From NCBI GenBank assembly GCA_013290025.1, contig JABCYV010000008.1, forward strand, positions 1 through 46,022: a stretch of DNA of 46,022 bases, in the 5' to 3' direction. Positions 1 to 8,332 of this stretch are shown in pieces (the stretch's first letter is position 1; each line of letters starts with the position of its first letter). Source of the stretch: Acidobacteriota bacterium (lineage in GTDB: Bacteria > Acidobacteriota > Terriglobia > Terriglobales > Acidobacteriaceae). Below the pieces are notes generated by a model, which saw nothing but the letters and a program-made list of their open reading frames with translations, was not told the DNA's origin and searched no databases. The translations under genes were made by a program, and so were the position numbers.

Positions 1-1652
1 TAAAAAGGATTGCGCTTGCTCTCGATTTTTCGGAGCGACTGAGAGACTGCAGCGAGGGTTTTATAATCGAACCCGGTACCCGCCTGGCCGACGTGGATCA
101 GCCTTCTTTTCTGATCGTAAAGACCAAGCACGAGCGACCCAAAGTACTGACGGCTGCCTTCCGGATCGGTGTATCCGCCGACAACGCAATCCAGTGTTTG
201 CGTGATCTTGATCTTTAGCCACTCCCGGCTGCGACGCTCTTCGTAGAGGCTGGCGCGCTTCTTTGCCAGAATGCCCTCCAAGCCCTTTTGCTTCGCTGCC
301 TCGAATAGTCTTATCCCGTCGTTGAAGTGGTCGGAGTAGCGGACAATGTCGCTGGTCGCGGTGATCCTGCCCAAAACCTGCTTGCGCTGTTCAAGCGGAA
401 CTCGGTGCAGGTCGTAGCCGTCAAGATAAAGCAAATCGAAAACGTAATAAATTACCGGAACATCGGTGCGGGCGCCGACCCGCCGGCCACCGCTCCGGAT
501 ACCAGTCCGCTGCTGCATCAAGCTGAACGATGCCCGACCTTCGTCGTCAAGGGCTACGATCTCACCGTCCACGACAGCCGTTCCGGCTTTGATGAATTTT
601 GCCAGATCGTGGAGTTCAGGGTATTGGGCGGTAAGGTCATTCTGATTCCGGGAAACCAGACGAACTTTGCTATCCGCGATGAATGAGACTGCGCGATAGC
701 CGTCCCACTTGATCTCAAAGAGCCACTCGGGATCGTCGAACGGCTTCTCGACCGATGTGGCCAGCATGGGATAGACAGCTGTGGGCATCGGCCTTTTGGT
801 AGCCCCTTCCAGGGACTCAAGCGCCGGGATCGCTGAGGAAGCAGTTTTTCTGTCATTTCTGGCGGTGGTTGAAGATGTCGAACGTGGTATTGACGGTTTG
901 GGCCGTTTTGTTTTTTCTTTCTCTGTCCTCTTAGTGTCCTCTGCGTTCAGTTTTTTTTTCTTCTCCGCTTTCGCGATTGCTTCAGCTAGCCATGCCGCCT
1001 TTACCTTCCCGCGTGATGCGGGTCGGCTACTCTCCCATTTTGCCGACTTTTGGTCGCCTCTGATCTGATCCATGTTGCGGCCGGTGAGCACCGAAGTGTC
1101 GTACTGATCAATGTCATAGCCAGGGGTTGCTGCTTCATCTTGTTTCTTGATGAGCAGCCACTCCGTCCCTTTGGTTCCGGGCCGCCGCGAGCGCATGTGG
1201 ATCAGTGCGAAATCACCCTTCAGCCGTTTGCCATGAAGGCGAATCTTGAAATCCCCCTTCTTTAACATGGCCGCGGCTTCGGCATCAGTGCCGGGAACGA
1301 ATTTGCCCTTCACCGGTTCCGGCGATAGCGGCTCCCAGGTTCCCACGTCCCAGACCATCACCGTGCCTGCACCATAGTTACCTTCCGGAATTGTGCCTTC
1401 GAAGTCGAAGTAAGAGACGGGATGATCTTCCACTTGCATTGCGAGGCGCTTGTCGGCGGGATCAAGAGAAGGTCCTTTGGGTACCGCCCATGACTTGAGC
1501 ACTCCCTCCATCTCCAAGCGGAAGTCATAATGCAAGCGGGTAGCTCGGTGCCGCTGGACCACGAATCGGTGACGCGACTTTCGCTCCAGCTTGGGTGGAG
1601 GCTCCGGAGTTGCCTCGAAGCGGCGTTTTCGTTTGTATTCTTCTAAGGACAC
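1..1652 (-). CDS. ligD: ATP-dependent DNA ligase LigD, PE + ligase domains (3' end outside window)
   Basis: Ligase of bacterial non-homologous end joining; it seals double-strand breaks together with Ku. The gene is missing from the ORF track because its stop lies beyond the window. I translated it from a GTG at 1652-1650 for about 550 residues with no interruption. Residues ~25-170 are the 3'-phosphoesterase domain (RLHYDFRLE with His41/Asp43; [13 protein letters not shown]). After a lysine-rich linker (~225-285) comes the ATP-ligase domain, with nucleotidyl-lysine motif EIKWDGYR (Lys315), and then the start of the OB fold ([13 protein letters not shown]). No primase-polymerase domain is seen; it could lie beyond the edge or be a separate gene. 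The linker contains a repeat-like tract and nine A's in a row. It diverges from the Nudix gene. There is no clear Shine-Dalgarno, so the exact start is uncertain. Confidence 0.93.
   Translation of the reverse strand, partial: MSLEEYKRKRRFEATPEPPPKLERKSRHRFVVQRHRATRLHYDFRLEMEGVLKSWAVPKGPSLDPADKRLAMQVEDHPVSYFDFEGTIPEGNYGAGTVMVWDVGTWEPLSPEPVKGKFVPGTDAEAAAMLKKGDFKIRLHGKRLKGDFALIHMRSRRPGTKGTEWLLIKKQDEAATPGYDIDQYDTSVLTGRNMDQIRGDQKSAKWESSRPASRGKVKAAWLAEAIAKAEKKKKLNAEDTKRTEKEKTKRPKPSIPRSTSSTTARNDRKTASSAIPALESLEGATKRPMPTAVYPMLATSVEKPFDDPEWLFEIKWDGYRAVSFIADSKVRLVSRNQNDLTAQYPELHDLAKFIKAGTAVVDGEIVALDDEGRASFSLMQQRTGIRSGGRRVGARTDVPVIYYVFDLLYLDGYDLHRVPLEQRKQVLGRITATSDIVRYSDHFNDGIRLFEAAKQKGLEGILAKKRASLYEERRSREWLKIKITQTLDCVVGGYTDPEGSRQYFGSLVLGLYDQKRRLIHVGQAGTGFDYKTLAAVSQSLRKIESKRNPF
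907..962. repeat. Low-complexity CAGAGGACA-type repeat inside ligD, with A9 tract
   Basis: Read on the minus strand this is a run of nine A's followed by a GAACGCAGAGGACACTAAG-like tract. It resembles the degenerate 'cacagaggacacagag' repeats common between genes in acidobacterial genomes. Here it is translated in frame as [16 protein letters not shown], in the linker between the phosphoesterase and ligase domains. Confidence 0.5.
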
Positions 1653-1780
1653 GGAACTATTTAACCACAGCAGGCTTTGCGATCTGAGAACTACGAGCTC
1701 TCCGAGGCTAAGAAACGGTTTGCTATCCTAGCGTATATCTTTTGACCGAAACCACGAACGGAACTTTACCGATCAGTCGC

Positions 1781-2209
1781 ATGAAGCGGGAGTATCCAGA
1801 ATCGCCGCTCGTCGGAGTGGGTGCAGTCATCATCGACGCCGGCCGAGTCCTGTTGGTCAAACGCGGACATGCCCCGTTGCTCGGCGAATGGTCGATTCCG
1901 GGAGGCTTACTCGAAGTAGGAGAAACGGTACGGCAGGCCGTGGTGCGTGAAGCGCAAGAGGAAACCAGCCTCACCGTCGAGACGGGCGAGTTGCTCGGTG
2001 TGTACGACCGCCTGCTGCCTGACGGCGACGGACGTACGCTCTACCATTATGTGTTGATCGATTTCCTTTGCCGTCGGCTGAGCGGAGAAACTCTGGCTTC
2101 GGGGGATGCCGACGATGTGCGCTGGTTCACGCGAGAGGAAGCAGAGAAGCTTCCGCTGCCAGAAGACACCGCACAGGTAATACGAATGGGGTTCGAAAAG
2201 GCAGGTTGA
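1781..2209 (+). CDS. Nudix hydrolase
   Basis: Hydrolase of nucleoside diphosphates linked to another group; the substrate cannot be read from the sequence. The Nudix box is complete except for one position: G, five residues, E, seven residues, then REAQEETSL, where the usual EExG glycine is Ser. The protein is about 142 residues, one domain. The ORF track starts at a TTG (1742), but the ATG at 1781 gives MKREYPESPLVGVGAVI, which matches the usual family N-terminus, so I prefer it. It is divergent from ligD; an oxidised-nucleotide or ADP-ribose role beside a repair gene is possible but only a guess. Confidence 0.9.
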   Translation: MKREYPESPLVGVGAVIIDAGRVLLVKRGHAPLLGEWSIPGGLLEVGETVRQAVVREAQEETSLTVETGELLGVYDRLLPDGDGRTLYHYVLIDFLCRRLSGETLASGDADDVRWFTREEAEKLPLPEDTAQVIRMGFEKAG

Positions 2210-2310
2210 TATTCGTTGTCATCGCAGCGAACGGTCTCGCTTGGGAATCAGTTTGTGCAGTCGAAAGATCCGTGCGATTGCCTCTGCTGAAGCTCACGCG
2301 TGGCTTTAAT

Positions 2311-2355
2311 CCAAAAATAGAACGGCCCGCAAGCCTATATCAAGCCTGCGGGCCG
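2311..2355 (-). terminator. Rho-independent terminator of the small minus-strand unit
   Basis: A nine-pair GC-rich stem (CGGCCCGCA at 2323-2331 with TGCGGGCCG at 2347-2355) is followed on the minus strand by TTCTATTTTT. It closes a transcript coming from about 2576. There is no comparable T-run on the plus side, so it is not a good terminator for the Nudix gene. Confidence 0.75.
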
Positions 2356-2576
2356 CCCGGTGGACTGTTTTGGATTGACCAAGAGGTGGTCACTCTACGT
2401 GGCCCCTTCGGCGAACTCCGGGTCCTGGTGCAACTTGCGCCAGGCGGATCAACCCTAAATCACCGGTAGTCGTGCGATGGTTCTTAGAGCGACCGCTCTA
2501 AGTCTCAGCCACCTCACCTGGTCTTGTACTCCCACTACATTCAGAACTTGTCATTCGACCACCTCCTTTCCGGTGT
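2316..2576 (-). ncRNA. Unassigned structured small transcript, about 260 nt
   Basis: A self-contained unit: promoter-like elements upstream, a strong Shine-Dalgarno and short ORF near the 5' end, and a terminator at the 3' end. Between ORF and terminator are several clear hairpins: CTTAGAGC/GCTCTAAG (2483-2502), CCTGG-TGCAA against TTGC-CCAGG (about 2428-2448), and GACCA/TGGTC (about 2379-2394). I do not recognise it as 6S, 4.5S, tmRNA or RNase P RNA. It could be a leader-peptide attenuator with no gene after it, a small regulatory RNA, or a small mRNA. This unit accounts for most of the gap between the Nudix gene and ubiX. Confidence 0.5.
2498..2554 (-). CDS. 18-residue ORF behind a near-perfect Shine-Dalgarno
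   Basis: ATG at 2554, stop TAG at 2500-2498, giving a peptide that begins MTSSECSGST and ends GEVAET. The Shine-Dalgarno GAAAGGAGGTGGTC (about 2557-2570) differs at one base from the complement of the usual 16S rRNA 3' tail, and is the strongest in the window. The stop codon lies in the first arm of an eight-pair hairpin. The peptide has no recognisable domain; translation is inferred from the ribosome site alone. Confidence 0.4.
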   Translation of the reverse strand: MTSSECSGSTRPGEVAET

Positions 2577-2582
2577 AATTGC

Positions 2583-2612
2583 ACATTAGTACGAAATGCT
2601 GTGCGCCGTCAA
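2583..2612 (-). promoter_or_regulatory. Candidate sigma-70 promoter of the small unit
   Basis: On the minus strand TTGACG (2612-2607) is followed after 18 bases by TAATGT (2588-2583). The -35 matches 5 of 6, the -10 is weak. The predicted start near 2576 leaves about 20 bases before the ATG, with the Shine-Dalgarno inside. Confidence 0.45.
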
Positions 2613-2786
2613 CCGGCAAAAGGTGAGCTGGAGAGCTACATCGTAACTTGTCAGAGTCGAAGCATCTCGCACGCGTCCAATCAACCCCGTAGGCCATGTC
2701 CCACGGGAATCTACTGTCTGTACCCTCGGCTTTCTACACTTGAAGTCTCCCCGAAAGTAACCGATCTCCCCTAAGTAGAGCGTAGG

Positions 2787-3401
2787 TCAGCCCTTCCAGC
2801 GGTAGGCGTCGGGCTGGGGCAGGCCGAGGTGGGACAGGACGCGGTAAGCGAATTCGCGCGCCAAGGCATCCAAGCTACTCGGCCGAAAGTAGAACGCGGG
2901 AATGAGCGGGAAAACGGTGGCGCCGGCGTCGGCGGCCCGGTACATGTTGCGGATATGGATTTTATTGAGCGGCGTTTCGCGGACACACAGTACAAGCGGT
3001 CGTTTTTCCTTAAGGCAGACATCAGCAGCCCGCTCGATCAGTTGTGCGGCGATGCCGTTGGCGATGCGGGCGAGCGTGCCCATGCTGCAGGGTATGACCA
3101 CCATGGCATCAGTGGGATACGAGCCGCTGGCGATATTGGCTCCGATGTCGGCGTTGGCCTGGAGATGAATTTTGCGTGTGGATTTTCCCGAACTGCGGCC
3201 AAGGATTTGTCCGATGAGATTGCTGCGGCCGCGCAAACCGAGTTCTTCAGCCATGACGCGCAGCGCGCTGTCGGAGGCGATGAAGTTCACCGTCTGCACA
3301 CGCTGATCGCGATCAACCGCGAGCAAGAAGTGTTTAAGGAATAAAGCCCCGCTAGCGCCTGTTGTAGCGATGGTGAGGTTCTGCGGCGGGTGATTTGGCA
3401 A
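2787..3401 (-). CDS. ubiX: UbiX-type flavin prenyltransferase
   Basis: Makes prenylated FMN, the cofactor of UbiD-type decarboxylases, from FMN and dimethylallyl phosphate. The N-terminal Rossmann-like segment LTIATTGASGALF and the later VVIPCSMGTLARIANG and RPLVLCVRETPLNKIHIRNM blocks are diagnostic. The ORF track begins at a TTG (3458); I prefer the TTG at 3401 because GGAG lies six bases upstream and the resulting ~204 residues fit the family. No ubiD is in the window. It diverges from the ChaN-like gene. Confidence 0.9.
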   Translation of the reverse strand: MPNHPPQNLTIATTGASGALFLKHFLLAVDRDQRVQTVNFIASDSALRVMAEELGLRGRSNLIGQILGRSSGKSTRKIHLQANADIGANIASGSYPTDAMVVIPCSMGTLARIANGIAAQLIERAADVCLKEKRPLVLCVRETPLNKIHIRNMYRAADAGATVFPLIPAFYFRPSSLDALAREFAYRVLSHLGLPQPDAYRWKG

Positions 3402-3499
3402 GTTGGGCTCCAGCGTGATTGACCGGAGTGTTGAGCATAGGGAGCCGGTAGCGAGCAAGTCAAGGAGTGGGCAGGAAGGGAGCAGGGCGGCCTGACACC

Positions 3500-5074
3500 A
3501 TGGCGACGACCACCATCTTGCGGTCCCGACGGAGTGAAGCGCAGCTCCACGCGCTGGCTGGCGTGGAGCGCGAAATCAGGGTCATTGATCCCAACGGCCG
3601 CCGCAAATATCTGCAGGATTTTAGCCGGGCGTTCCGCTCCTACGATTATGTCATCGATTTGCTGGAACTGAAGCTCATGGTGAACGCGGCTGACGTGGTT
3701 CTGGTTGCTGACTACCACGCGCTTCCAGCGGCACAGCGTTTTGCTGCGACTTTATTTGAAGAGCGGGCGCACCCCGGGGACCGCCCGGTCGTCCTGGGAG
3801 TTGAAACCATCTTTTCCCGAGATCAGCACATTCTCGATGAATGGTGGCGCCGGGAAATCGACGAAGAAGAATTCCGCCAACGTATTCGATTCGACCTGGA
3901 CTGGGGCTACGACTGGGAGCCATTTTATGGATTGCTGGTGACTGCCCGCGAACATGCTGAGGCGATCTATGGCCTCGACTGCATGCCGCGAGAAGACCTG
4001 CGGAAGATCGGAGCACGCGACCGGCATGCGGCGCACAAAATCACAGAAATCCGCCAACGCCATCCCAATGCCGTCATCATGGTCCTGTTTGGCGAATCGC
4101 ATCTGGCACCCGGGCACCTGCCGCGTGTGCTGCGAGAATCGTTGGCCGCCGAGCGCGTCCTTACCGTCCTGCAAAACGTGGACGCGCTTTACTGGCACGC
4201 TGCTGGAGAAAAACAGGAGCAAATACAAGCGGTTCGAGTGACTGATGATGTTGTGTGCGCGTTCAACTCGACTCCCCTCGAGAAATATGAGAACTACCGT
4301 TTGCATCTCAGCCGCTGGGGACGCACGGATGAAGAAGGGCCAGATCTCACTCCTACGATTTATAATCTAATTGATAGCCTGCTGCGTTTTCTCGATATCA
4401 ATCGTTATTCCTCTCACAACGGCACTCAGCCCAGGTTCCTGATCGACCTGCTGCCCGAAGTGTATTGCCGCAATTCGGATGCGCGCTTGCGCCGCTTGCT
4501 TTCCCGCTACGAAGTGGCTGAGGAAGAAAGCGGAGCCTTAGCACACTACGTGGAAGAGCGGGGCAGCGTGTACTTGCCGCAAGTGAATGTGTTCTATGTG
4601 CGCGAGTTTCGAATGTTGTACGCGGCCGAAGAGGCAGCCCGCTTTTTGCATCACGCTTGCCGCGGGTTACCGATGCGAGGAAACGGACCCGTAAAACAGG
4701 AAGCCTGCGACCAGTTCTACACTCGGACGTTGGAATACTTGCTAGGCTATTTCGGCTCACGGGTTCTGTATCCGGCAAGGCCAGCCTCGCCAGACACTGC
4801 CGCAATTTCCCGGGCCGCCTGCGAAGCAATGGCAGAGGCAATGATGCGGGCTCCTGCGAGTGAACTTGAATCCGGCGCTCAGCGCTTAGGCTACGCCGTT
4901 GGCAGCGAACTCTATGACGCTTATCTGCGCGGAGAAGTGACGCGGAGCGTTCTCCGGCATTTGTTCCTCACTCACCTGAATGAGTCCGGCCGGTCAAGAG
5001 AGATCTGCCTGGGCCTCGTTCGCAGATTACGATCCAGCCGCAAGAAAACGCGACCATCAGGAGCCGGCGCCTAG
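3500..5074 (+). CDS. ChaN-like (haem-binding uptake superfamily) protein with long C-terminal extension
   Basis: Residues ~20-260 resemble the ChaN / 'cofactor haem-binding' fold: VLVADYHALPAAQRFA, a DRPVVLGVE strand, FDLDWGYDWEPFYGLL, and the closing VLFGESHLAPGHLP. ChaN of Campylobacter binds haem, but those proteins are about 280 residues; this one is 524. The last ~260 residues (from TPTIYNLIDSLLRFLD) look alpha-helical and I do not recognise them. No signal peptide or lipobox is visible, so it is probably cytoplasmic, unlike classical ChaN. The start is uncertain: a GTG at 3467 would add 11 residues; the ATG at 3500 is used. larB follows 115 bases downstream on the same strand. Confidence 0.7.
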   Translation: MATTTILRSRRSEAQLHALAGVEREIRVIDPNGRRKYLQDFSRAFRSYDYVIDLLELKLMVNAADVVLVADYHALPAAQRFAATLFEERAHPGDRPVVLGVETIFSRDQHILDEWWRREIDEEEFRQRIRFDLDWGYDWEPFYGLLVTAREHAEAIYGLDCMPREDLRKIGARDRHAAHKITEIRQRHPNAVIMVLFGESHLAPGHLPRVLRESLAAERVLTVLQNVDALYWHAAGEKQEQIQAVRVTDDVVCAFNSTPLEKYENYRLHLSRWGRTDEEGPDLTPTIYNLIDSLLRFLDINRYSSHNGTQPRFLIDLLPEVYCRNSDARLRRLLSRYEVAEEESGALAHYVEERGSVYLPQVNVFYVREFRMLYAAEEAARFLHHACRGLPMRGNGPVKQEACDQFYTRTLEYLLGYFGSRVLYPARPASPDTAAISRAACEAMAEAMMRAPASELESGAQRLGYAVGSELYDAYLRGEVTRSVLRHLFLTHLNESGRSREICLGLVRRLRSSRKKTRPSGAGA

Positions 5075-5189
5075 GTCGTATCCGGACGACCCGCCGTACC
5101 TTCTAACCCAAGCTCCGAATCACAATCTGCGATAAGTGCTAATCTACAACTCCGGCTGAAAGGCCGAATGCTGGCTGCTGAGTGCCTCT

Positions 5190-5936
5190 TTGAACGCCGA
5201 ATCCATCCGCAAACTCTTCGAGCTGGTGCGCAAGGGAAAGCTTTCGCCCGATGATGCGGTGCAGCGCCTGCGGCATTTGCCCTTTGAAGATTTGGGATTC
5301 GCCAAAGTTGATCATCATCGCGCGCTTCGCGTCGGAATGCCTGAGGTCGTGTTCGGCGAGGGAAAGAAACCAGCGCAACTGGCCGAGATCTTCTGGCGTC
5401 TAAGCAAGCACGGTGGAAATATTCTGGCCACACGGGTCAGCAAAGAGCAATTTGCGGCAGTGAAAAAGAAAATTCGCCAGGCGAAATATGAGCCAATGGC
5501 AAGAGCGGTTGTCTTACAACGCGACAAGACCAAATATGGCAAGGGCATGATTGCGGTGGTTTCTGCGGGGACCAGCGACATTCCGGTTGCTGAGGAGGCA
5601 GTCGTTACCGCTGAAACCATGGGCAACGATGTCGAACGTCTTTACGACGTAGGTGTGGCGGGCATTCATCGTCTGCTGGCGAGCAGCTCGTTGACCCGAG
5701 CGCGAGTGGTAATTGTGTGCGCAGGGATGGAAGGCGCGCTTCCCAGCGTGGTTGGCGGGCTGATCGGAGTCCCAGTGATCGCGGTGCCGACGAGCGTGGG
5801 CTATGGCGCGGCTTTCAAGGGGCTAGCAGCACTGCTAGGGATGATGAACTCCTGTGCCTCGAACGTCAGCGTGGTAAACATCGATAACGGCTTCGGGGCA
5901 GGCTATGTGGCGTCCTTGATCAATCGGCTTCCGTAG
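5190..5936 (+). CDS. larB: LarB, nickel-pincer cofactor biosynthesis carboxylase
   Basis: LarB carboxylates the pyridinium ring of nicotinic acid adenine dinucleotide and hydrolyses the phosphoanhydride, the first step towards the nickel-pincer nucleotide of lactate racemase-type enzymes. The protein has the PurE-like half: [49 protein letters not shown] and [17 protein letters not shown], all typical. Length 248 is normal for the family. The start is a TTG at 5190, giving [13 protein letters not shown], the usual N-terminal helix. larC, larE and larA are not in the window. A small flavoprotein gene follows 26 bases later. Confidence 0.93.
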   Translation: MNAESIRKLFELVRKGKLSPDDAVQRLRHLPFEDLGFAKVDHHRALRVGMPEVVFGEGKKPAQLAEIFWRLSKHGGNILATRVSKEQFAAVKKKIRQAKYEPMARAVVLQRDKTKYGKGMIAVVSAGTSDIPVAEEAVVTAETMGNDVERLYDVGVAGIHRLLASSSLTRARVVIVCAGMEGALPSVVGGLIGVPVIAVPTSVGYGAAFKGLAALLGMMNSCASNVSVVNIDNGFGAGYVASLINRLP

Positions 5937-5962
5937 AATCCGGACTAGAGAGGAGACAGCAC

Positions 5963-6394
5963 ATGCCAGTTACTTTATCGGCGGACATCAAGCGACTGCT
6001 TGACGGTCCTAACTTCGTCCATCTTGCAACGCTGATGCCGGATGGCTCTCCGCAGTCCGTGCCGGTTTGGGCTGGCCGTGACGGAGACCGGATCGTCATT
6101 TGCACCGGGGAAAACTCGCTCAAAGCCAAGAACACGCGCCGCGATCCGCGGGTTGGCTTGTCCATCGTAGATTTCAACGACCCTTATGCCGAAGTTCAAA
6201 TTCGCGGTCGCGTGGTTGAGCGCCGGCCTGATCCCGAACTGAAAGTGATGGACCCAATCTCACGGAAGTACACCGGCAAGCCCTTTCCGTTCCGGAATCC
6301 GGAGGCGCGGGTGGCGCTGATGATCGAAGTCGAGAAAGCCCGGTACACGAAGCTGCCCTTTGAGCACACGCCGGACGGCAAACAACGACAATAA
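5963..6394 (+). CDS. PPOX-class flavin-dependent protein (pyridoxamine oxidase fold)
   Basis: Small split-barrel flavoprotein of 143 residues. The segments FVHLATLMPDGSPQSVPVWAG and VGLSIVDFNDPYAEVQIRGRV are typical of the PPOX family, which bind FMN or F420 and reduce varied substrates; the substrate here is unknown. GAGGAGA sits eight bases before the ATG, a strong ribosome site. It is the last gene of a plus-strand run after larB and converges on the BON gene. Confidence 0.85.
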   Translation: MPVTLSADIKRLLDGPNFVHLATLMPDGSPQSVPVWAGRDGDRIVICTGENSLKAKNTRRDPRVGLSIVDFNDPYAEVQIRGRVVERRPDPELKVMDPISRKYTGKPFPFRNPEARVALMIEVEKARYTKLPFEHTPDGKQRQ

Positions 6395-6418
6395 AAAGGC
6401 ACGGCCGAAGCCGTGCCT
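6393..6418 (-). terminator. Rho-independent terminator of the BON gene
   Basis: Perfect nine-pair stem AGGCACGGC/GCCGTGCCT with loop CGAA (6397-6418). On the minus strand it is followed by TTTTTAT, which overlaps the stop of the convergent flavoprotein gene. The plus-strand side lacks a T-run. Confidence 0.85.
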
Positions 6419-6443
6419 CTCCTCCGATCCAACTTCGACTGTT

Positions 6444-7199
6444 TTACGAGCCTTTCACTACTTGCAGATTGTTCTGAACGCTGAACGCACCGAAGACCTG
6501 GTTGGCTCTTATACCGGCGATGTTTTTATCCATCGTGTTGGCAACCGTGCCGTAGAGGCTCAGATGGCCATTTTCCACCACGATCCGGATGGGTAGGGCC
6601 GGGTCGATGGCGTAGCGGCTCAGCACCGGGTCGCGGTAGATTGCCCGCATGGCGCTGATCCGAATCCGGTCGTCGAAAATCGACACTGGAGCGACCTTGA
6701 TCTCATCGACGATGTCTTTGATACCTGGCGTGGTATTTGCGATCGCCAACGCCGAGTCGCGGTCGAACTCAGTTCGCGTTTCACCATTCAAAGTGGCGAC
6801 GCCATCCTTCACCGATGCAGTCACAAAATTAAACTGGTTATCGTAACCAATGCGATCGTAGTAAAGCTTGCGATCCAGTTTGGCCGCGAGCTCGGCATCG
6901 GGCACGACGGTACCGGCAACTGTGATCAGGTTGCGCACGCCCTGCACGTTCGCCAGTTTGCGAACTTTCTTGGCCGCATCCAGCTTCTGCTGGTAGAGGT
7001 CGACGGTGCCGGTGAGGGTCACGATGCCGTCCTCAGTAGTCTCCAGTATGTTCCGAAATCCCTGCTTTTTTGCGAGTTCTTGCGCCACCCGGGTCTGGAT
7101 AGCGTCGTCATAGCGACCGGCGCTGGTCTGAGCCACGAGTCCGACGCTAAGGATACCCAGCACCAGAACAGAAGTCACCGCACTGAAAAGAGTTTTCAT
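6444..7199 (-). CDS. Exported protein with three BON domains
   Basis: A 251-residue secreted protein. Residues 1-27 are a signal peptide (MKTLFSAVTSVLVLGILSVG...). Three BON-like modules follow, each with the pattern 'DGIVTLTGTV', 'DGVATLNGET' and 'NGHLSLYGTV'. BON domains are thought to contact membranes or phospholipids (OsmY family); the function here is unknown. AGAAGGAAG gives a good ribosome site eight bases before the ATG. It is divergent from a MarR gene, with an inverted repeat between them that may control it. Confidence 0.88.
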   Translation of the reverse strand: MKTLFSAVTSVLVLGILSVGLVAQTSAGRYDDAIQTRVAQELAKKQGFRNILETTEDGIVTLTGTVDLYQQKLDAAKKVRKLANVQGVRNLITVAGTVVPDAELAAKLDRKLYYDRIGYDNQFNFVTASVKDGVATLNGETRTEFDRDSALAIANTTPGIKDIVDEIKVAPVSIFDDRIRISAMRAIYRDPVLSRYAIDPALPIRIVVENGHLSLYGTVANTMDKNIAGIRANQVFGAFSVQNNLQVVKGS

Positions 7200-7224
7200 A
7201 TATCTTCCTTCTCACCCCCGCGTA

Positions 7225-7240
7225 TTAACCGCTTGGTTAA
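7225..7240. promoter_or_regulatory. Inverted repeat TTAACC-N4-GGTTAA between BON and marR genes
   Basis: A perfect 6+4+6 palindrome, 25 bases upstream of the BON gene start. MarR regulators commonly bind such sites in divergent promoters, so it is a plausible operator for the neighbouring regulator, controlling the BON gene. Confidence 0.45.
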
Positions 7241-7329
7241 ATAGATGCCGGGGATCACGCGCAAGAAGGTAAAGAAAAGTAAAAGATTGTCAGTTTATGC
7301 TGGGCCTGGCTCAACTTACGTTCCTCCGC

Positions 7330-7358
7330 TTGACAATAGTCGTTACAACGAATACATT
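7330..7358 (+). promoter_or_regulatory. Sigma-70 promoter of the marR gene, near-leaderless
   Basis: TTGACA (7330-7335), exactly 17 bases, then TACATT (7353-7358). Transcription would begin around 7365, only about three bases before the ATG at 7368. This argues for the short start of the gene and for a leaderless or nearly leaderless mRNA. Confidence 0.65.
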
Positions 7359-7367
7359 AAAGGATCG

Positions 7368-7838
7368 ATGGGCAAGGGAATTCAGGCCGAAATCAAACAG
7401 ACGAAGCCGTTCAAAAGTCTGGAGGAAGAGGTTTCCGTGGCCCTGCTGCGGACGGCCGATCAACTGGCATGGCGCGGCACCGAAATGTTCAAGCAGCACG
7501 GCCTCTCCTCCACCCAATACAACGCTCTGCGGATCCTGCGAGGCGCGGGCGAGAAGGGGCTAGCATGCAGTGAAATTGGGGAGCGGATGATCAATCGCGA
7601 TCCCGACATCACGCGCCTGATCGACCGACTGGAGCGCCGTGGACTGGTGATCCGCAGTCGCGAGCAAAAAGATCGCCGGGTAATTACGACGAGAATCACC
7701 ACTGCGGGCCTGGAGCTATTGAGAAGCTTGGATCGCCCGGTCACTGAATTTCACCAACAGTTACTGGGTCCTCTGGGCGAACGGCAATTGCGATCTCTAA
7801 TCAGGCTGCTAGAAGCCGTGCGCCGCCGGACAGAGTAG
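7368..7838 (+). CDS. MarR-family transcriptional regulator
   Basis: DNA-binding regulator of about 156 residues with a winged helix (LSSTQYNALRILRGAGEKGL, then RDPDITRLIDRLERRGLVIR and the wing RREQKDRRVITTRI-like stretch). The ORF track starts at 7245, but the first 41 codons overlap a near-consensus promoter and do not look like a MarR N-terminus; starting at ATG 7368 gives MGKGIQAEIKQ, family-like. It diverges from the BON gene and lies upstream of a DoxX gene on the same strand. The ligand is unknown. Confidence 0.88.
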   Translation: MGKGIQAEIKQTKPFKSLEEEVSVALLRTADQLAWRGTEMFKQHGLSSTQYNALRILRGAGEKGLACSEIGERMINRDPDITRLIDRLERRGLVIRSREQKDRRVITTRITTAGLELLRSLDRPVTEFHQQLLGPLGERQLRSLIRLLEAVRRRTE

Positions 7839-7921
7839 TTCTTTGCCTAACGCCGCTGCGAATCTAATAGAGATTCCCGAAGGGATTGCGTTACGACACA
7901 GAATCTTGAATAGGAGACCAC

Positions 7922-8332
7922 ATGAACAACACTTCGAGTTCGCCATCCTGGGGGACGACTGTCCTGCGTGTGATCGTGGGAGTCGTATTTTTGGTGCATG
8001 GTAGCCAGAAGTTATTCAGCTTTGGTTTTTCGGGCGTCACGGCATTTTTCACCCATGCCGGGATTCCCCTTCCGGCAGTATCTGCCCCGCTTGTAACTTT
8101 GGTTGAGTTTCTGGGAGGGCTGGCACTGATATTGGCAGTTGGCACTCGCATCGCTGCGCTTCTGCTGGCTTGCGATATGCTTGGCGCGATTGTTTTTGTT
8201 CATTTCAAGAATGGATTCTTCATGCCAACCGGCTACGAGTTCGCGCTGACAATGTTGGCAGCCAACCTTAGCCTTGCCCTGACCGGACCGGGTGCGGCAT
8301 CAGTGGATAGACTGATTGCGAAAAAGGTCTAG
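7922..8332 (+). CDS. DoxX-family membrane protein
   Basis: 136-residue inner-membrane protein with four predicted helices. The N-terminal LRVIVGVVFLVHGSQKLFSFG and LVEFLGGLALILAVGTRIAALLL are typical of DoxX. DoxX proteins are linked to redox or thiol stress in several bacteria, but the biochemical role is unclear. AGGAG precedes the ATG by six bases. Its TAG overlaps the TAG of the convergent purB gene, the two stops sharing the bases CTAG. It may be controlled by the marR gene 84 bases upstream. Confidence 0.88.
   Translation: MNNTSSSPSWGTTVLRVIVGVVFLVHGSQKLFSFGFSGVTAFFTHAGIPLPAVSAPLVTLVEFLGGLALILAVGTRIAALLLACDMLGAIVFVHFKNGFFMPTGYEFALTMLAANLSLALTGPGAASVDRLIAKKV

Noticed and set aside
554-856. 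100-codon minus ORF inside ligD
   Set aside because: Out of frame with the LigD reading, which is continuous through this region.
2068-2469. 133-codon ORF overlapping the Nudix end and the terminator
   Set aside because: Starts inside the Nudix gene out of frame and covers the hairpin of the small unit on the other strand.
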